NCBI GenBank assembly: GCA_947303185.1
Contig: CAMYXF010000010.1
Span: 1-64,000 of the forward strand
DNA: 64,000 nt
Source of the DNA: an uncultured Clostridia bacterium
Lineage (GTDB): Bacteria > Bacillota > Clostridia > Saccharofermentanales > Saccharofermentanaceae
Direction: 5' to 3'
Positions within the stretch are counted from its first letter, which is position 1. Every line of letters starts with the position of its first letter. This document shows, one piece after another, positions 25,271 to 33,774 of the stretch. The position numbers and the translations under genes are program-made. The notes beneath the pieces are model-generated. The model saw only the letters and a list, made by a program, of their open reading frames with translations. It was not told where the DNA came from and did not search any database.

Positions 25271-25795
25271 ATGAATGACTTAGTAATGATAATTAAACAA
25301 ACAGTTTTGCCCAACTTCCTGAACATCAGGACATCGATTAAGGCCTACGACAGGGACGCCCTCTGCTGCGGCGCACCCTGCTGGCGCTGGGCCTACCATG
25401 CGCTCCACTCCGCAGACAAGTGGTTCATCAACCCCAACGTCTACGAAGAGCCCGCCTTCCACGAAGAAGGCATGGACAACCCCGACAACCCGACTTCTGT
25501 AGTCCTGTCGGACGAGCAGCTCCTGGAGTACCTGGATTCGATCGAGAAGAAGACATTGTCCTACCTGGACTCGCTCACGGATGACATGCTCTACGAGAAG
25601 CCCGAAAACTGCCGCTTCACGCGCATGGAACTTGTCCTCCGCCAGTACCGTCATCTGTCCTTCCACACGGGCATGCTCAACGGCCAGACGGCCCTCGCCA
25701 CGGGCGAGTTCCCCATGTGGGTCTCCGACGCCGACAAGTTCATCGACGACGGCGTCTTCTTCGGCCGCTACCGCGAAGGACCGACAATAATCTGA
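25271..25795 (+). CDS. DinB-like domain protein
   Basis: The 174-residue protein has the DinB-like pattern: WAYHALHSADKWF in the second helix and LRQYRHLSFHTGML in the fourth supply the His residues of the usual metal site. The codon third positions are almost all G or C, the highest in the window. GGAGGT lies nine bases before the ATG, in the second copy of a duplicated leader. It is unrelated in detail to the DinB-like gene at 9615. Its reaction is unknown; bacillithiol-type thiol transfer is one possibility. Confidence 0.7.
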   Translation: MNDLVMIIKQTVLPNFLNIRTSIKAYDRDALCCGAPCWRWAYHALHSADKWFINPNVYEEPAFHEEGMDNPDNPTSVVLSDEQLLEYLDSIEKKTLSYLDSLTDDMLYEKPENCRFTRMELVLRQYRHLSFHTGMLNGQTALATGEFPMWVSDADKFIDDGVFFGRYREGPTII

Positions 25796-25832
25796 AAACC
25801 TTCAAACCCTCTTTAATGTTTTCCTGGAAATG

Positions 25833-26050
25833 TACCTACTAAAATGCGGTTTTTGCCATTTTAGTAGGTAAGGGGGAGGGGGTATATGGCCCGTTTTTTG
25901 CCCTTTTTGAGTGATTTAGGCGGCCCGGCGGGCGTGATTTTAAGTTTTTTCGCGCCCGGAAAGACTTCTTAAGCTCTAAAACTCGTTTTTTAGGGGATAT
26001 GGGAATAGAAATTACCTACTAAATTTCGATTTTTCCGATTTTAGTAGGTA
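25833..26050. repeat. Two 38-bp palindromes exactly 180 bp apart (family B, TACCTACTAAA)
   Basis: TACCTACTAAAATG and its reverse complement bound 25833-25870; a second palindrome with TACCTACTAAA arms occupies 26013-26050. Each is 38 bp with a T-rich centre. GGGGGTATATGG follows both (about 25881 and 26084). The GC-rich stretch between them has no gene. The whole gap 25796-26251 otherwise holds only the TetR promoter at its right end. Confidence 0.75.
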
Positions 26051-26184
26051 TTTTTTGCTTTCGAAAAGTTAGCATACCCCATGGGGGTATATGGTTGAGG
26101 GCGTCCGGTCAGCGAAAAGGATCTGCCACCCGAATGAGTCACATGCCAGGCACCGCGAAAGCCTCCCGACTCACACCCCGCACA

Positions 26185-26229
26185 TTGACAAACCCTCCCC
26201 CTCATACTAAAATGACACCGTGTCATTTT
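26185..26229 (+). promoter_or_regulatory. TetR promoter with a perfect operator
   Basis: TTGACA (26185-26190), a 17-base spacer and TAAAAT (26208-26213). AAAATGACAC, one C, GTGTCATTTT (26209-26229) is a perfect 21-bp palindrome covering the -10 box and the start point, the natural operator of the TetR regulator encoded at 26252. Confidence 0.8.
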
Positions 26230-26251
26230 AACGCGCCGCGGAGGAAATACC

Positions 26252-26923
26252 ATGCCTAAAGTCAGTGAAGAATACTACAAGAACAAACGCAAAGAGATAG
26301 TCGATGCGGCATACCGCGTGTGCACCAGAAAGCCGATCTCATCTGTTGAGATGAAGGACATCATAGAGGAGACGGGCTTTTCGCACGGGGTCGTATACAG
26401 GTATTACAAGGATCTCGATGAAGTCTTGAAGGACCTGGTCATCACGATCAATGAGAACAATAAGATCGACGATAAACTCGATGCTATTTTGAGCAGGGCG
26501 AAGACGGACAAATGGGAGAAGACCATTTACGAGATCTGTGCAATGCAGGCTGACTACATGAAGGAAGTCGGAACAGATCTTCTTAAGGTATCGATCTACA
26601 GCGACATGCTCGCGATGACTGATCCTGAAAGAGCGATGAGCATCGCGCAAAGGCTCGGAAAAGATGAGCAGAGCCCGTTGCTTTATGCAACGGTCGCAAC
26701 GGAGAAGTTCCTCAAAGAGATCGTAAAGAAGAACAAGTTGAAGCCGGCAACAAGCATAGATGAGATCATCCAGTTCATGATCGTCAACTACCACGGAATC
26801 CAGACAGGATACGTACTCTCGGAATGCTTTAAGGTTCCACATGTTGAAGGCAAGTACAAGCCTGAAGACATGTTCAGAAATCTCGCGAAATCCGTGATCC
26901 TCATGTTGGGCGGAAAGGCATAA
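26252..26923 (+). CDS. TetR family transcriptional regulator
   Basis: The 223-residue protein has the TetR helix-turn-helix in its first 55 residues (KRKEIVDAAYRVCTRKPISSVEMKDIIEETGFSHGVVYRYYKDLDEVL) and a helical ligand-binding domain. GCGGAGGAAATACC precedes the ATG. It lies just behind the palindromic operator at 26209-26229 and in front of two alpha/beta hydrolase genes, so it probably represses this operon together with itself. The inducer is unknown, perhaps an ester substrate of the hydrolases. Confidence 0.9.
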   Translation: MPKVSEEYYKNKRKEIVDAAYRVCTRKPISSVEMKDIIEETGFSHGVVYRYYKDLDEVLKDLVITINENNKIDDKLDAILSRAKTDKWEKTIYEICAMQADYMKEVGTDLLKVSIYSDMLAMTDPERAMSIAQRLGKDEQSPLLYATVATEKFLKEIVKKNKLKPATSIDEIIQFMIVNYHGIQTGYVLSECFKVPHVEGKYKPEDMFRNLAKSVILMLGGKA

Positions 26924-26975
26924 GAAAAGGGCATAAGAAAAGGTCAAAAAAGGAATAAAAGGAAGGTATAAGGAA

Positions 26976-27725
26976 ATGATTTTCCACACATACGGGAATA
27001 AGGAAAACAGTGCAGTGATATTCATCCACGGAATGTTCACGCCGTATAGCATCTGGAACAAGGCGGTACAGGCATACGCGGGTGAACATTATGTGATCGT
27101 GCCGGAATTAGACGGTCACACAGAAGATGAGGCGAGTACGTTCATAAGTGTTGATGACGAGGTGAAAAAGTTAGAAGGATTTATCAGCAGCGAATTGAAC
27201 GGGAAAGTGTATCTTTTAGCAGGGCTGTCGATGGGCGGAAGGATCGTATCTGAACTTGCGAAAAGCGCTGCCATAAAGATCGAAAATCTCGTTATAGACG
27301 GAGCGCCGCTCATGAAAGTAAACGGCATCTTCAAGAGTATTATGAGGAACAATTACAAGGCCATCTTAAAGAAATCGAAAGCCCGCGATCCCAAAGTTAA
27401 AGCATCCTTCGAAAAAAACTTTCTGCCTAGAGAATACTGGAATGAGTTCCTGAAGATCGCAGACAACATGAGCATAGAGACAGTGGATAACATTATCGAT
27501 TCTCTATTTCGACCGTTTGAATTCATTAAATATCCGGATGATATGAGGATGCTTTTCATGCATGGCACAAAGGGAAATGAATCGGTCTCGAAAAAAGGTG
27601 CACTTAAGATGAAAGAGTTAAATCCAAAGATGGAGATCAGGAGTTTTGACGGCCTCGCGCATGCTGAACTTGCGTGTTTTAAGCCGGACGAATGGATAAG
27701 GGAAATAAGGGAGTTCACAAAGTGA
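26976..27725 (+). CDS. Alpha/beta hydrolase
   Basis: The 249-residue protein has the alpha/beta hydrolase core: VIFIHGMFTPYSIWN (oxyanion region, residues 9-23), LLAGLSMGGRIVSELAK with the nucleophile Ser in G-L-S-M-G, and FDGLAHAELACFKPDEW with the probable catalytic His. No signal peptide, so cytoplasmic. It overlaps the second hydrolase by 4 bp (GTGA) and follows the TetR gene by 52 bp. Substrate unknown; esterase or thioesterase activity is most likely. Confidence 0.85.
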   Translation: MIFHTYGNKENSAVIFIHGMFTPYSIWNKAVQAYAGEHYVIVPELDGHTEDEASTFISVDDEVKKLEGFISSELNGKVYLLAGLSMGGRIVSELAKSAAIKIENLVIDGAPLMKVNGIFKSIMRNNYKAILKKSKARDPKVKASFEKNFLPREYWNEFLKIADNMSIETVDNIIDSLFRPFEFIKYPDDMRMLFMHGTKGNESVSKKGALKMKELNPKMEIRSFDGLAHAELACFKPDEWIREIREFTK

Positions 27726-28558
27726 TCGATTACATCAGAGAAAACTTAAGCTACTATCCGATGTACTACCGGATTTTCTTCAAAGCGAAGAAAGACGTCA
27801 CTCCGGAGCGCGTGGATTACGGCAACGACAAGGAGCAGTATTTTTACTACTACGAACCTAAACAATTAAAGAGTGACAAGATAATAATCTGGATCCACGG
27901 CGGCGGATGGAATGCAGGCAATCCGAAGTTCTTTGACTTTGTCGGACAGAAAATAGCGCGCGAGGGTTACCGCATGATCTCAATCGGTTACCGCCTGTCG
28001 CCGAAGAACAAATATCCGGCACAGATAATCGATACATGCGAGGCGTATAAAAAGGCAATAGACCATCTAAAAAACAAAGGAATAGACACAAGCAAAATCA
28101 TCATCTCCGGTCCCTCTGCAGGCGCGCATCTCTCATCGATTTTGACCTATAGCAAAACAACACAGGACGAGTACAAAGTCGATGTTTCAAACGTTATCGG
28201 ATACATCGGAGTCGGAGGGCCGTACAGCTTCAGAAAGAGTCAGTCGATGACGCAGAAGATGCTGCTGGGAATGCTTTTCGAGAAGGGGTACGACAGGAGC
28301 CAGGCTGAGCCGTGGTCGCTCATGACGAAGAACCATGTTCCGATGCTTCTGATACAGAGCCGTCACGATGGACTGATTGAGTTCGAGTGCGCCGAGGAAT
28401 TTGCGGACAAGGCGAAAACGGTCGGCAATAAATGCGAGATTTATGAGGTTATAGACAAGAAGAACACGCATTCGTGGTACACGACGGGCAATTTCCTATT
28501 GACCCGCGAAGAGAACAAAGCGCTCGACAAGTTCTTCAACTGGATCGAGAACCTCTGA
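27722..28558 (+). CDS. Alpha/beta hydrolase, carboxylesterase/HSL type
   Basis: The 278-residue protein has IIWIHGGGWNAGNP (the HGGG oxyanion-hole motif of hormone-sensitive-lipase-like esterases), SGPSAGAHLSS with the nucleophile Ser, SRHDGLI with the Asp and KKNTHSWYTTG with the His. GTG at 27722 is chosen because it overlaps the stop of the preceding hydrolase by 4 bp (GTGA), as elsewhere in this window. It is the last gene of the TetR-controlled operon. Confidence 0.85.
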   Translation: MIDYIRENLSYYPMYYRIFFKAKKDVTPERVDYGNDKEQYFYYYEPKQLKSDKIIIWIHGGGWNAGNPKFFDFVGQKIAREGYRMISIGYRLSPKNKYPAQIIDTCEAYKKAIDHLKNKGIDTSKIIISGPSAGAHLSSILTYSKTTQDEYKVDVSNVIGYIGVGGPYSFRKSQSMTQKMLLGMLFEKGYDRSQAEPWSLMTKNHVPMLLIQSRHDGLIEFECAEEFADKAKTVGNKCEIYEVIDKKNTHSWYTTGNFLLTREENKALDKFFNWIENL

Positions 28559-28645
28559 CCAAAAAGTCGCTGAAGTGTCGAAGAAAGTTAACATTGCGAC
28601 AACAAATGCTTATTTTTCAAGTAGTAAGATAAACTCATCGAATAA

Positions 28646-28660
28646 CCCGCGCGCGGCGGG
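28646..28660 (+). promoter_or_regulatory. GC-rich leader hairpin before the CstA gene
   Basis: CCCGC (28646-28650) and GCGGG (28656-28660) form a short strong stem just before the ribosome binding site and GTG start of the transporter gene. It may modulate translation; this is inference only. Confidence 0.35.
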
Positions 28661-28678
28661 ATCAGGTGAGGACCAGAA

Positions 28679-30112
28679 GTGATTTCATTTATCGTTGCAT
28701 TGGCTGTTCTGCTCATAGGCTTTTTCACGTATGGCAGACTGGTCGAAAAAGTTTTCGGGCCGGACGACCGCAAGACTCCTGCGATCGAGATCAATGACGG
28801 CGTCGATTGCATGCCGATGAAAACGTGGAAGGCGCTCCTCATCCAGCTTTTGAACATTGCAGGTACGGGTCCGATTTTCGGCGCTTTGATGGGTGCATGC
28901 TTCGGCCCTGTTGTTTTCTTGTGGATCGTATTCGGTTCGATATTGGGCGGCGCGGTGCACGATTACATGAGCGGCATGATCTCCGAGCGCTACAAGGGCG
29001 CGTCGATCGCTGAACTCTCGGGCATTCATCTCGGAAAAGCAACGCTCTACCTGATGCGAGTTTTCTCGATACTCTTGCTCCTTCTGACGGGTACGGTTTT
29101 CATAACTTCACCCGCATCACTGATCGCCAAGCTCACACCCGAATTCCTTAATAACAAATTCTGGATCATCGTCATCCTCATCTACTACATCCTGGCGACG
29201 CTCCTGCCGATCGATAAGGTCATCGGCAAGCTCTATCCGGTGTTCGGCGTCATCCTGATCCTGATGGCAGTGAGCATTGCGGGCGCGATGTTTATCCTTC
29301 CGCAGTACACGATTCCTGAGATCACATTTGTAAATCTTCACCCCGATAATCTGCCCGTCTGGCCGTTCATGTTCATAACGGTTGCGTGCGGTGCGATATC
29401 GGGTTTCCACGCAACGCAGTCGCCCATGATGTCCAAGTGCATCACGAGCGAAAAAGAAGGCCGCAAAGTTTTCTACGGCGCCATGATAATCGAATCAGTT
29501 ATCGCTCTCGTTTGGGCAGCTGCAGGCGTCGCTTTCTACGGCGGCACGCAGATGCTGAGCACTGCTTTAGCAGAGTCCGGACAGTCTGGTGTCGTATATG
29601 AGATCAGCGAGACAATGCTCGGAAACGCAGGCGGAATCCTCGCGATCATCGGCGTTGTTGTCTGCCCGATCACGTCAGGCGACACGGCGTTCAGAAGCGC
29701 ACGCCTCATCCTCGCCGAATGGACTAAGCTCGACCAGAAAAAGATCAAGAACAGACTCATCATCACGTTCCCTCTTCTTTCTGCCGGCGCGATCCTCACG
29801 CAGCTCGATTTCAACGTCCTCTGGAGATACTTCTCATGGAGCAACCAGACGCTCGCCATGATCTCACTCTGGGTCGCTACCGCATATCTCGCGCACACCC
29901 ACAAGCACATCTTTTCGAGCATCATCACAGCGCTCCCCGCCGCCTTCATGAGCGCGGTAACTCTGACCTATATTCTCATGGCCGATGAAGGCTTTAAGGT
30001 GTCATCCAAAATTGCTTATCCCGCAGGAATAATTTTCGCTTCTGCTCTCTTATTGGTATACTTGTTCAGATGTGTATATTTGAAACGTACACAGGGGATA
30101 AAAACTAAATAA
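28679..30112 (+). CDS. cstA: CstA-type carbon starvation / peptide or pyruvate transporter
   Basis: The 477-residue multipass membrane protein matches the short CstA form of Clostridia: GIEINDGVDCMPMKTWKALLIQLLNIAGTGPIFGALMGACFGP, the AVHDYMSGMIS segment and the FHATQSPMMSKCITSE block are diagnostic. CstA proteins import pyruvate or peptides during carbon limitation. The start is a GTG with AGGTGAGGACCAGA upstream. The nucleotidase-like gene starts 11 bp after its stop and is probably co-transcribed. Confidence 0.9.
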   Translation: MISFIVALAVLLIGFFTYGRLVEKVFGPDDRKTPAIEINDGVDCMPMKTWKALLIQLLNIAGTGPIFGALMGACFGPVVFLWIVFGSILGGAVHDYMSGMISERYKGASIAELSGIHLGKATLYLMRVFSILLLLLTGTVFITSPASLIAKLTPEFLNNKFWIIVILIYYILATLLPIDKVIGKLYPVFGVILILMAVSIAGAMFILPQYTIPEITFVNLHPDNLPVWPFMFITVACGAISGFHATQSPMMSKCITSEKEGRKVFYGAMIIESVIALVWAAAGVAFYGGTQMLSTALAESGQSGVVYEISETMLGNAGGILAIIGVVVCPITSGDTAFRSARLILAEWTKLDQKKIKNRLIITFPLLSAGAILTQLDFNVLWRYFSWSNQTLAMISLWVATAYLAHTHKHIFSSIITALPAAFMSAVTLTYILMADEGFKVSSKIAYPAGIIFASALLLVYLFRCVYLKRTQGIKTK

Positions 30113-30123
30113 AGAGGTAGAAC

Positions 30124-31989
30124 ATGAATAAATCATCCAGAAATCTCGGAGCGGTACTGGCCGTAATGGTCCTGCTCCTCCTGATTGCAGGTCTGGTATT
30201 TGTCGTTGTCACGGTCTATAAAGATCCGCTCCAGGCTGAGATCGCTTCACAGGAAAGCTCTGCGATGGAGTCCGCAACTGAAACAACCGAGACAGAGCCC
30301 GTTTACGTCGCTCCCAAGAGGATCGCTCTTTTCGAGACGGCCGACATCAACGGATATCTCATGAACACGACAAGCGGCGATCCTGAGACTTTCGAGTACA
30401 GACTCGCATACGTTGCAAAGGTCGTTGAGAACGCGCGCGAAAACGAAGACTACGACGACGTCATCCTCATCGACGGCGGCGACATTTACGGCGGCACACC
30501 CGTGTCCAACTTCACAGGCGGCGCTGCTTTGAGAGCTGCCATCGGCCTCATGAATTACGACGCGGTATCTCTCGGACACAGCGACTTTGCGAACGACATT
30601 TCCGAATACGCTGCAGACACTTTCTGCACGGTTCCCGCATACGAATTCGGCGACTACACCGGCGACCCTGAAGTTCCGGTCATCTGCGCCGACATCTGCT
30701 ATTCCAACAACCACTCAAGAACGCTCTTCACAAAGGATTACGTCATCGTCGAAAAGGCCGGCTGCCGCATCGCCCTGATTGGCTACATTCCTGATTTATC
30801 AGACGAGATTCGTGCTGACGATTTTGCTGAATACGAGATCCACGCTGACCTCGAAGAGTTCTCCGCACGCATCAAGGACATCAAGGACGGCGAGAAGCCT
30901 GACGTCACGATCGTCGTAACTCACTCCGACCCGGCAGAGCTCGCAGCAGCTCTCGGCGAAGGCACTGTCGACCTCGTTGCAGGCGCAAGCTCCAACAACG
31001 GAATCTGCGGCGTTGCAGACAACGGCATCGCTTATATCGAAGGCGGCGAAAAGGCTGAAGGCTACGCAAGCGCCACCCTCGTCATCGCTTCCGACGGCAC
31101 CGTCACGATCGAGAATCCCAAGTACACTTCCATCATCGACACACCCGAGCGCCTCTACGACACATCTTCAAACGCAGGCTCTTTTGCATCTGATGTCCTG
31201 AAGCTCTCACACGATTCATGGGACGCAATCAGCGAGCAGATGAACGAAGCTCTGGGCTACGTCGACACCAGCGTTATGCACGACGATTATGTAGACGACA
31301 GATCAACCACAGGCGGCAACTTCGTAACAGGTCTCATGTTCAACTACATGATCGATGAAGGCGTCGATGCCGCATTCACATATTCCGGTGGAATCTGCGC
31401 CGACTTCGAAGTTGCAGACGGCGGCATCAACGAGATCTCCGTCGGCGACATCTACGCGCTCACACCTTATAACGATTACTGGCTGATCTACGACGTTTCC
31501 GGCTCTGAACTCGTCCAGCTCCTCATCGACGGTTTCACGAATCCCGAATTCGGTGACCAGGTTTCAGGTCTCACATTCGAGTACAAGAACAACGGCACTA
31601 TCGAAAACCCTGACATCGAGATCGTCAGCATCACTTTAAAGAGCGGCTCAAAGGTCGACCTCACCGGCACAGACGAGACATACCGCATCGTTATCTCAAG
31701 CCACTGCGCATACCTGCCGGGAAGCATTTTCGAGGACAAGGAACCCGTTCACTCCGAACTCGAAGCACCCGTCGACAACCAGGCAATCATCCAGATTTTG
31801 CGCGACAGACGTGACAGGGGAGACATCCATATCAGTGTAAATACTGACTCCAGATGCACATGCATCAACGCTGACCAGGTGCCTTCAGAAAACGCTGAAC
31901 CTGTTGAGACAACAGAGGCAACTGAGGCTACGGAGACTACCGAGGAGACTTCAGAGACCACTGAGACGACTGAGACCACGGCGGAGTAA
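30124..31989 (+). CDS. 5'-nucleotidase/cyclic phosphodiesterase family protein with degraded metal site
   Basis: The 621-residue protein has an N-terminal membrane anchor (about 8-31), a Ser/Thr/Glu linker, a metallophosphatase-like domain (65-330), a 5'-nucleotidase C-terminal domain (about 360-560, with TTGGNFVTGLMFNYM and YSGGICADF) and a Thr/Glu-rich tail. Family metal ligands are altered: the D-x-H motif reads DIN (74-76), the GNHE motif reads GHSD (151-154) and the GHxH motif reads GASSNN. GGD at 118-120 and one His (267) remain. It is probably extracellular and may bind a nucleotide without hydrolysing it. It follows the CstA gene by 11 bp. Confidence 0.75.
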   Translation: MNKSSRNLGAVLAVMVLLLLIAGLVFVVVTVYKDPLQAEIASQESSAMESATETTETEPVYVAPKRIALFETADINGYLMNTTSGDPETFEYRLAYVAKVVENARENEDYDDVILIDGGDIYGGTPVSNFTGGAALRAAIGLMNYDAVSLGHSDFANDISEYAADTFCTVPAYEFGDYTGDPEVPVICADICYSNNHSRTLFTKDYVIVEKAGCRIALIGYIPDLSDEIRADDFAEYEIHADLEEFSARIKDIKDGEKPDVTIVVTHSDPAELAAALGEGTVDLVAGASSNNGICGVADNGIAYIEGGEKAEGYASATLVIASDGTVTIENPKYTSIIDTPERLYDTSSNAGSFASDVLKLSHDSWDAISEQMNEALGYVDTSVMHDDYVDDRSTTGGNFVTGLMFNYMIDEGVDAAFTYSGGICADFEVADGGINEISVGDIYALTPYNDYWLIYDVSGSELVQLLIDGFTNPEFGDQVSGLTFEYKNNGTIENPDIEIVSITLKSGSKVDLTGTDETYRIVISSHCAYLPGSIFEDKEPVHSELEAPVDNQAIIQILRDRRDRGDIHISVNTDSRCTCINADQVPSENAEPVETTEATEATETTEETSETTETTETTAE

Positions 31990-32014
31990 AGTTGTTTTAA
32001 CTTTTAAACACGAG

Positions 32015-32044
32015 AGGATGCTTCAGCGATGAGGCATCCTTTTA
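32015..32044 (+). terminator. Intrinsic terminator of the GAGGATG type
   Basis: AGGATGC (32015-32021) pairs with GCATCCT (32034-32040), followed by TTTTAT. It ends the CstA-nucleotidase transcript and resembles the hairpins at 13395 and 19665. Confidence 0.7.
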
Positions 32045-32052
32045 TATTGGCG

Positions 32053-32252
32053 TGTGCAATTGTTGATCATTTTTTGGGCCAACAGTTGCACAAAAAGGCC
32101 GGTTTATGCAATTGTTTGCCGTTTTTCGAGCCAACAATTGCACATCCCCCCGGACGGCGTTTGTTATTTTTCATCAATTTCCGGGGCAAAAATAACAAAG
32201 AATGGCCGTTTTTTGTTATTTTCGGGCATTTTTTGAGGGCAAAAATTACAAA
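32053..32252. repeat. Two pairs of 40-bp palindromes with GGCC-centred 12-nt spacers (family C)
   Basis: Units at 32053-32092 and 32105-32144 have TGCAATTGTT arms; units at 32160-32199 and 32212-32252 have TTTGTTATTTT arms. Inside each pair the spacer is 12 bases with GGCC in the middle (aaaaGGCCggtt, gaatGGCCgttt). The loops of the four units resemble each other (CATTTTTTG then GGC or GCC) although the arms do not. This accounts for most of the gap 31990-32350; no gene is present there. Confidence 0.75.
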
Positions 32253-32350
32253 ACGCCATCCCCACCAGCCCGCAAATTCGCAAATATCAAAGTTTGATGA
32301 TACAATCGTGCCTGTTGTTTTGAAACAGATACATTAATCAGGAGATAAAA

Positions 32351-33109
32351 ATGAGCGACAGCGAGAAGAATCAGGAGATGCTTGAGCAGTTAAAAGGCGA
32401 GGATAAAAAGAAGTCCAAGAAGCAGACCAACGGCGACGGACACGTTCTTACTCCCGCAGAGATCAAGCGTCAGGAACTTTTCGACCAGAAGGAAAAAGAA
32501 ATCCTCGCAAAGGGCTACAAGCGCAAGGACATCATCACCACCGTGCTCAAAGCCAACTTCGTAGGCATCCTTCTGACGCTGCCTTTTGTGCTTCTCGTAG
32601 TCGGCGGATTCATCCTCAAGAATGGCTTCTTCGACATCGACAAGACGATGGAAGAAAACCCCGTCATGTATTTCGTTAAGCTCATAATCATCATGGTGGC
32701 AAGCGCGCTTCTTGCGGTCGTCCACGAGAAGATCCACGGCTGGTTCTGGGCCATCGGCGCAGAGAACGGCGCAAAGGACATCGAGTTCGGTTTCCAGAAA
32801 GAGACCCTCACGCCTTACTGCACATGCAAGTCGCCGCTCTCCAAAAAGATCTATATCCTTGGCTCCATGATGCCCATGACCATTCTCGGTGTCGTGCTCG
32901 GCATCGTATCGATCTTCATCGGCAGCTGGGTCGTTCTCGCGATCGCAGCGCTCCAGATCATCGGAGGTTCAGGCGACATCCTCATCACCTCTATGCTCCT
33001 GCGTTATGACACCAAAAACAAGGACGTCATCCTTATCGACCATCCCACAAAGATCGGCCTTGTCGCTTTCGAAAAGGACAAAGAAACAGCCCCCAAAACT
33101 GAGGGCTGA
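32351..33109 (+). CDS. DUF3267 family membrane zinc metalloprotease
   Basis: The 252-residue protein has a charged cytoplasmic N-terminus and about four to five transmembrane segments from residue 65. AVVHEKIHGWFWA (about 119-131) carries the HExxH zincin motif within a membrane helix, and GGSGDILITSMLLRY supplies the Asp expected as the third ligand in DUF3267 site-2-protease-like proteins. Substrates of the family are unknown. CAGGAGATAAAA is its ribosome binding site. It stands alone, preceded by the palindrome cluster at 32053-32252. Confidence 0.8.
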   Translation: MSDSEKNQEMLEQLKGEDKKKSKKQTNGDGHVLTPAEIKRQELFDQKEKEILAKGYKRKDIITTVLKANFVGILLTLPFVLLVVGGFILKNGFFDIDKTMEENPVMYFVKLIIIMVASALLAVVHEKIHGWFWAIGAENGAKDIEFGFQKETLTPYCTCKSPLSKKIYILGSMMPMTILGVVLGIVSIFIGSWVVLAIAALQIIGGSGDILITSMLLRYDTKNKDVILIDHPTKIGLVAFEKDKETAPKTEG

Positions 33110-33149
33110 TAAAGTCTTAATCTGTCCGGTCCGGATCACTTAAGCTTGA

Positions 33150-33707
33150 TCACTCAAGCTTGTAAACTTTCCAAAGCGATTCCAGTGATGCTCCGTTTTG
33201 GAGGTCTACCATAGTATTGCCTTTGAAAGCTGCTGTAGTGATGTCGGTAATTGTCCGTTCGTCAACGTCCCAGACTTCGATAATAGTGTAAGAATCAAAC
33301 GTTGCAATCTGAATCTCGATGTCGCCGGTGTAGTAAACGTCCATCTTTTTCAGATACTTGATGAGCTGATCTACATCATAGGTTTCCTTATCGTACTGGC
33401 TTTCCGTAAATACCCACTTTGAAGCGTTGCTGGACTTTGCTTCAGCCGTAAAACTATAAGTGGTCTGATTGATCAACGTATAATCGCCGCTTCTTCCCAC
33501 AAGGTTGTTAAATCGGTCTTCGTGTACCTTTTGTACTGTTGTACCGTCGAGCGAAAAGTAAGCCCTGTATGCAGCAACCAATCCGTTATCTTCTCCGCAC
33601 ATCAGCAAATAAGCCGGTTTGGAATTCGAGCCGCATGATGTAACCATCAGACACAAGATGGACAGTATTGAAATGATACTTACTATCTTGGTAATCCGTG
33701 TTTTCAT
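33150..33707 (-). CDS. Lipoprotein of unknown function
   Basis: The 185-residue protein has a lipoprotein signal with lipobox VTSC (Cys near residue 25) and an unrecognised domain with the blocks AAYRAYFSLDGTTVQKVHEDRFNNL and MDVYYTGDIEIQIATFDSYTIIEVWDVDE; the overall pattern recalls small YehR-like lipoproteins but I am not confident. The ATG at 33707 has GGGGGAGG seven bases upstream; a longer frame lacks that site. A 14-bp tandem repeat (33134-33161, GATCACTYAAGCTT) overlaps its stop codon. Confidence 0.65.
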   Translation of the reverse strand: MKTRITKIVSIISILSILCLMVTSCGSNSKPAYLLMCGEDNGLVAAYRAYFSLDGTTVQKVHEDRFNNLVGRSGDYTLINQTTYSFTAEAKSSNASKWVFTESQYDKETYDVDQLIKYLKKMDVYYTGDIEIQIATFDSYTIIEVWDVDERTITDITTAAFKGNTMVDLQNGASLESLWKVYKLE

Positions 33708-33774
33708 AATCCGCCTCCCCCAAAAATGTACCGACAGAATATCACAGATTTTTGATAAAGCCAATCAAAAACTA

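Noticed and set aside
26339..27061. 240-codon open frame on the minus strand
   Set aside because: Antisense to the TetR gene and the start of the hydrolase gene; no family features.
32029..32337. 102-codon frame through the palindrome cluster
   Set aside because: It starts in the terminator and its sequence is only the translation of repeated palindromes; no ribosome binding site.
33134..33161. 14-bp tandem repeat at the end of the lipoprotein gene as a regulatory site
   Set aside because: It overlaps the stop codon and is more simply a small local duplication.
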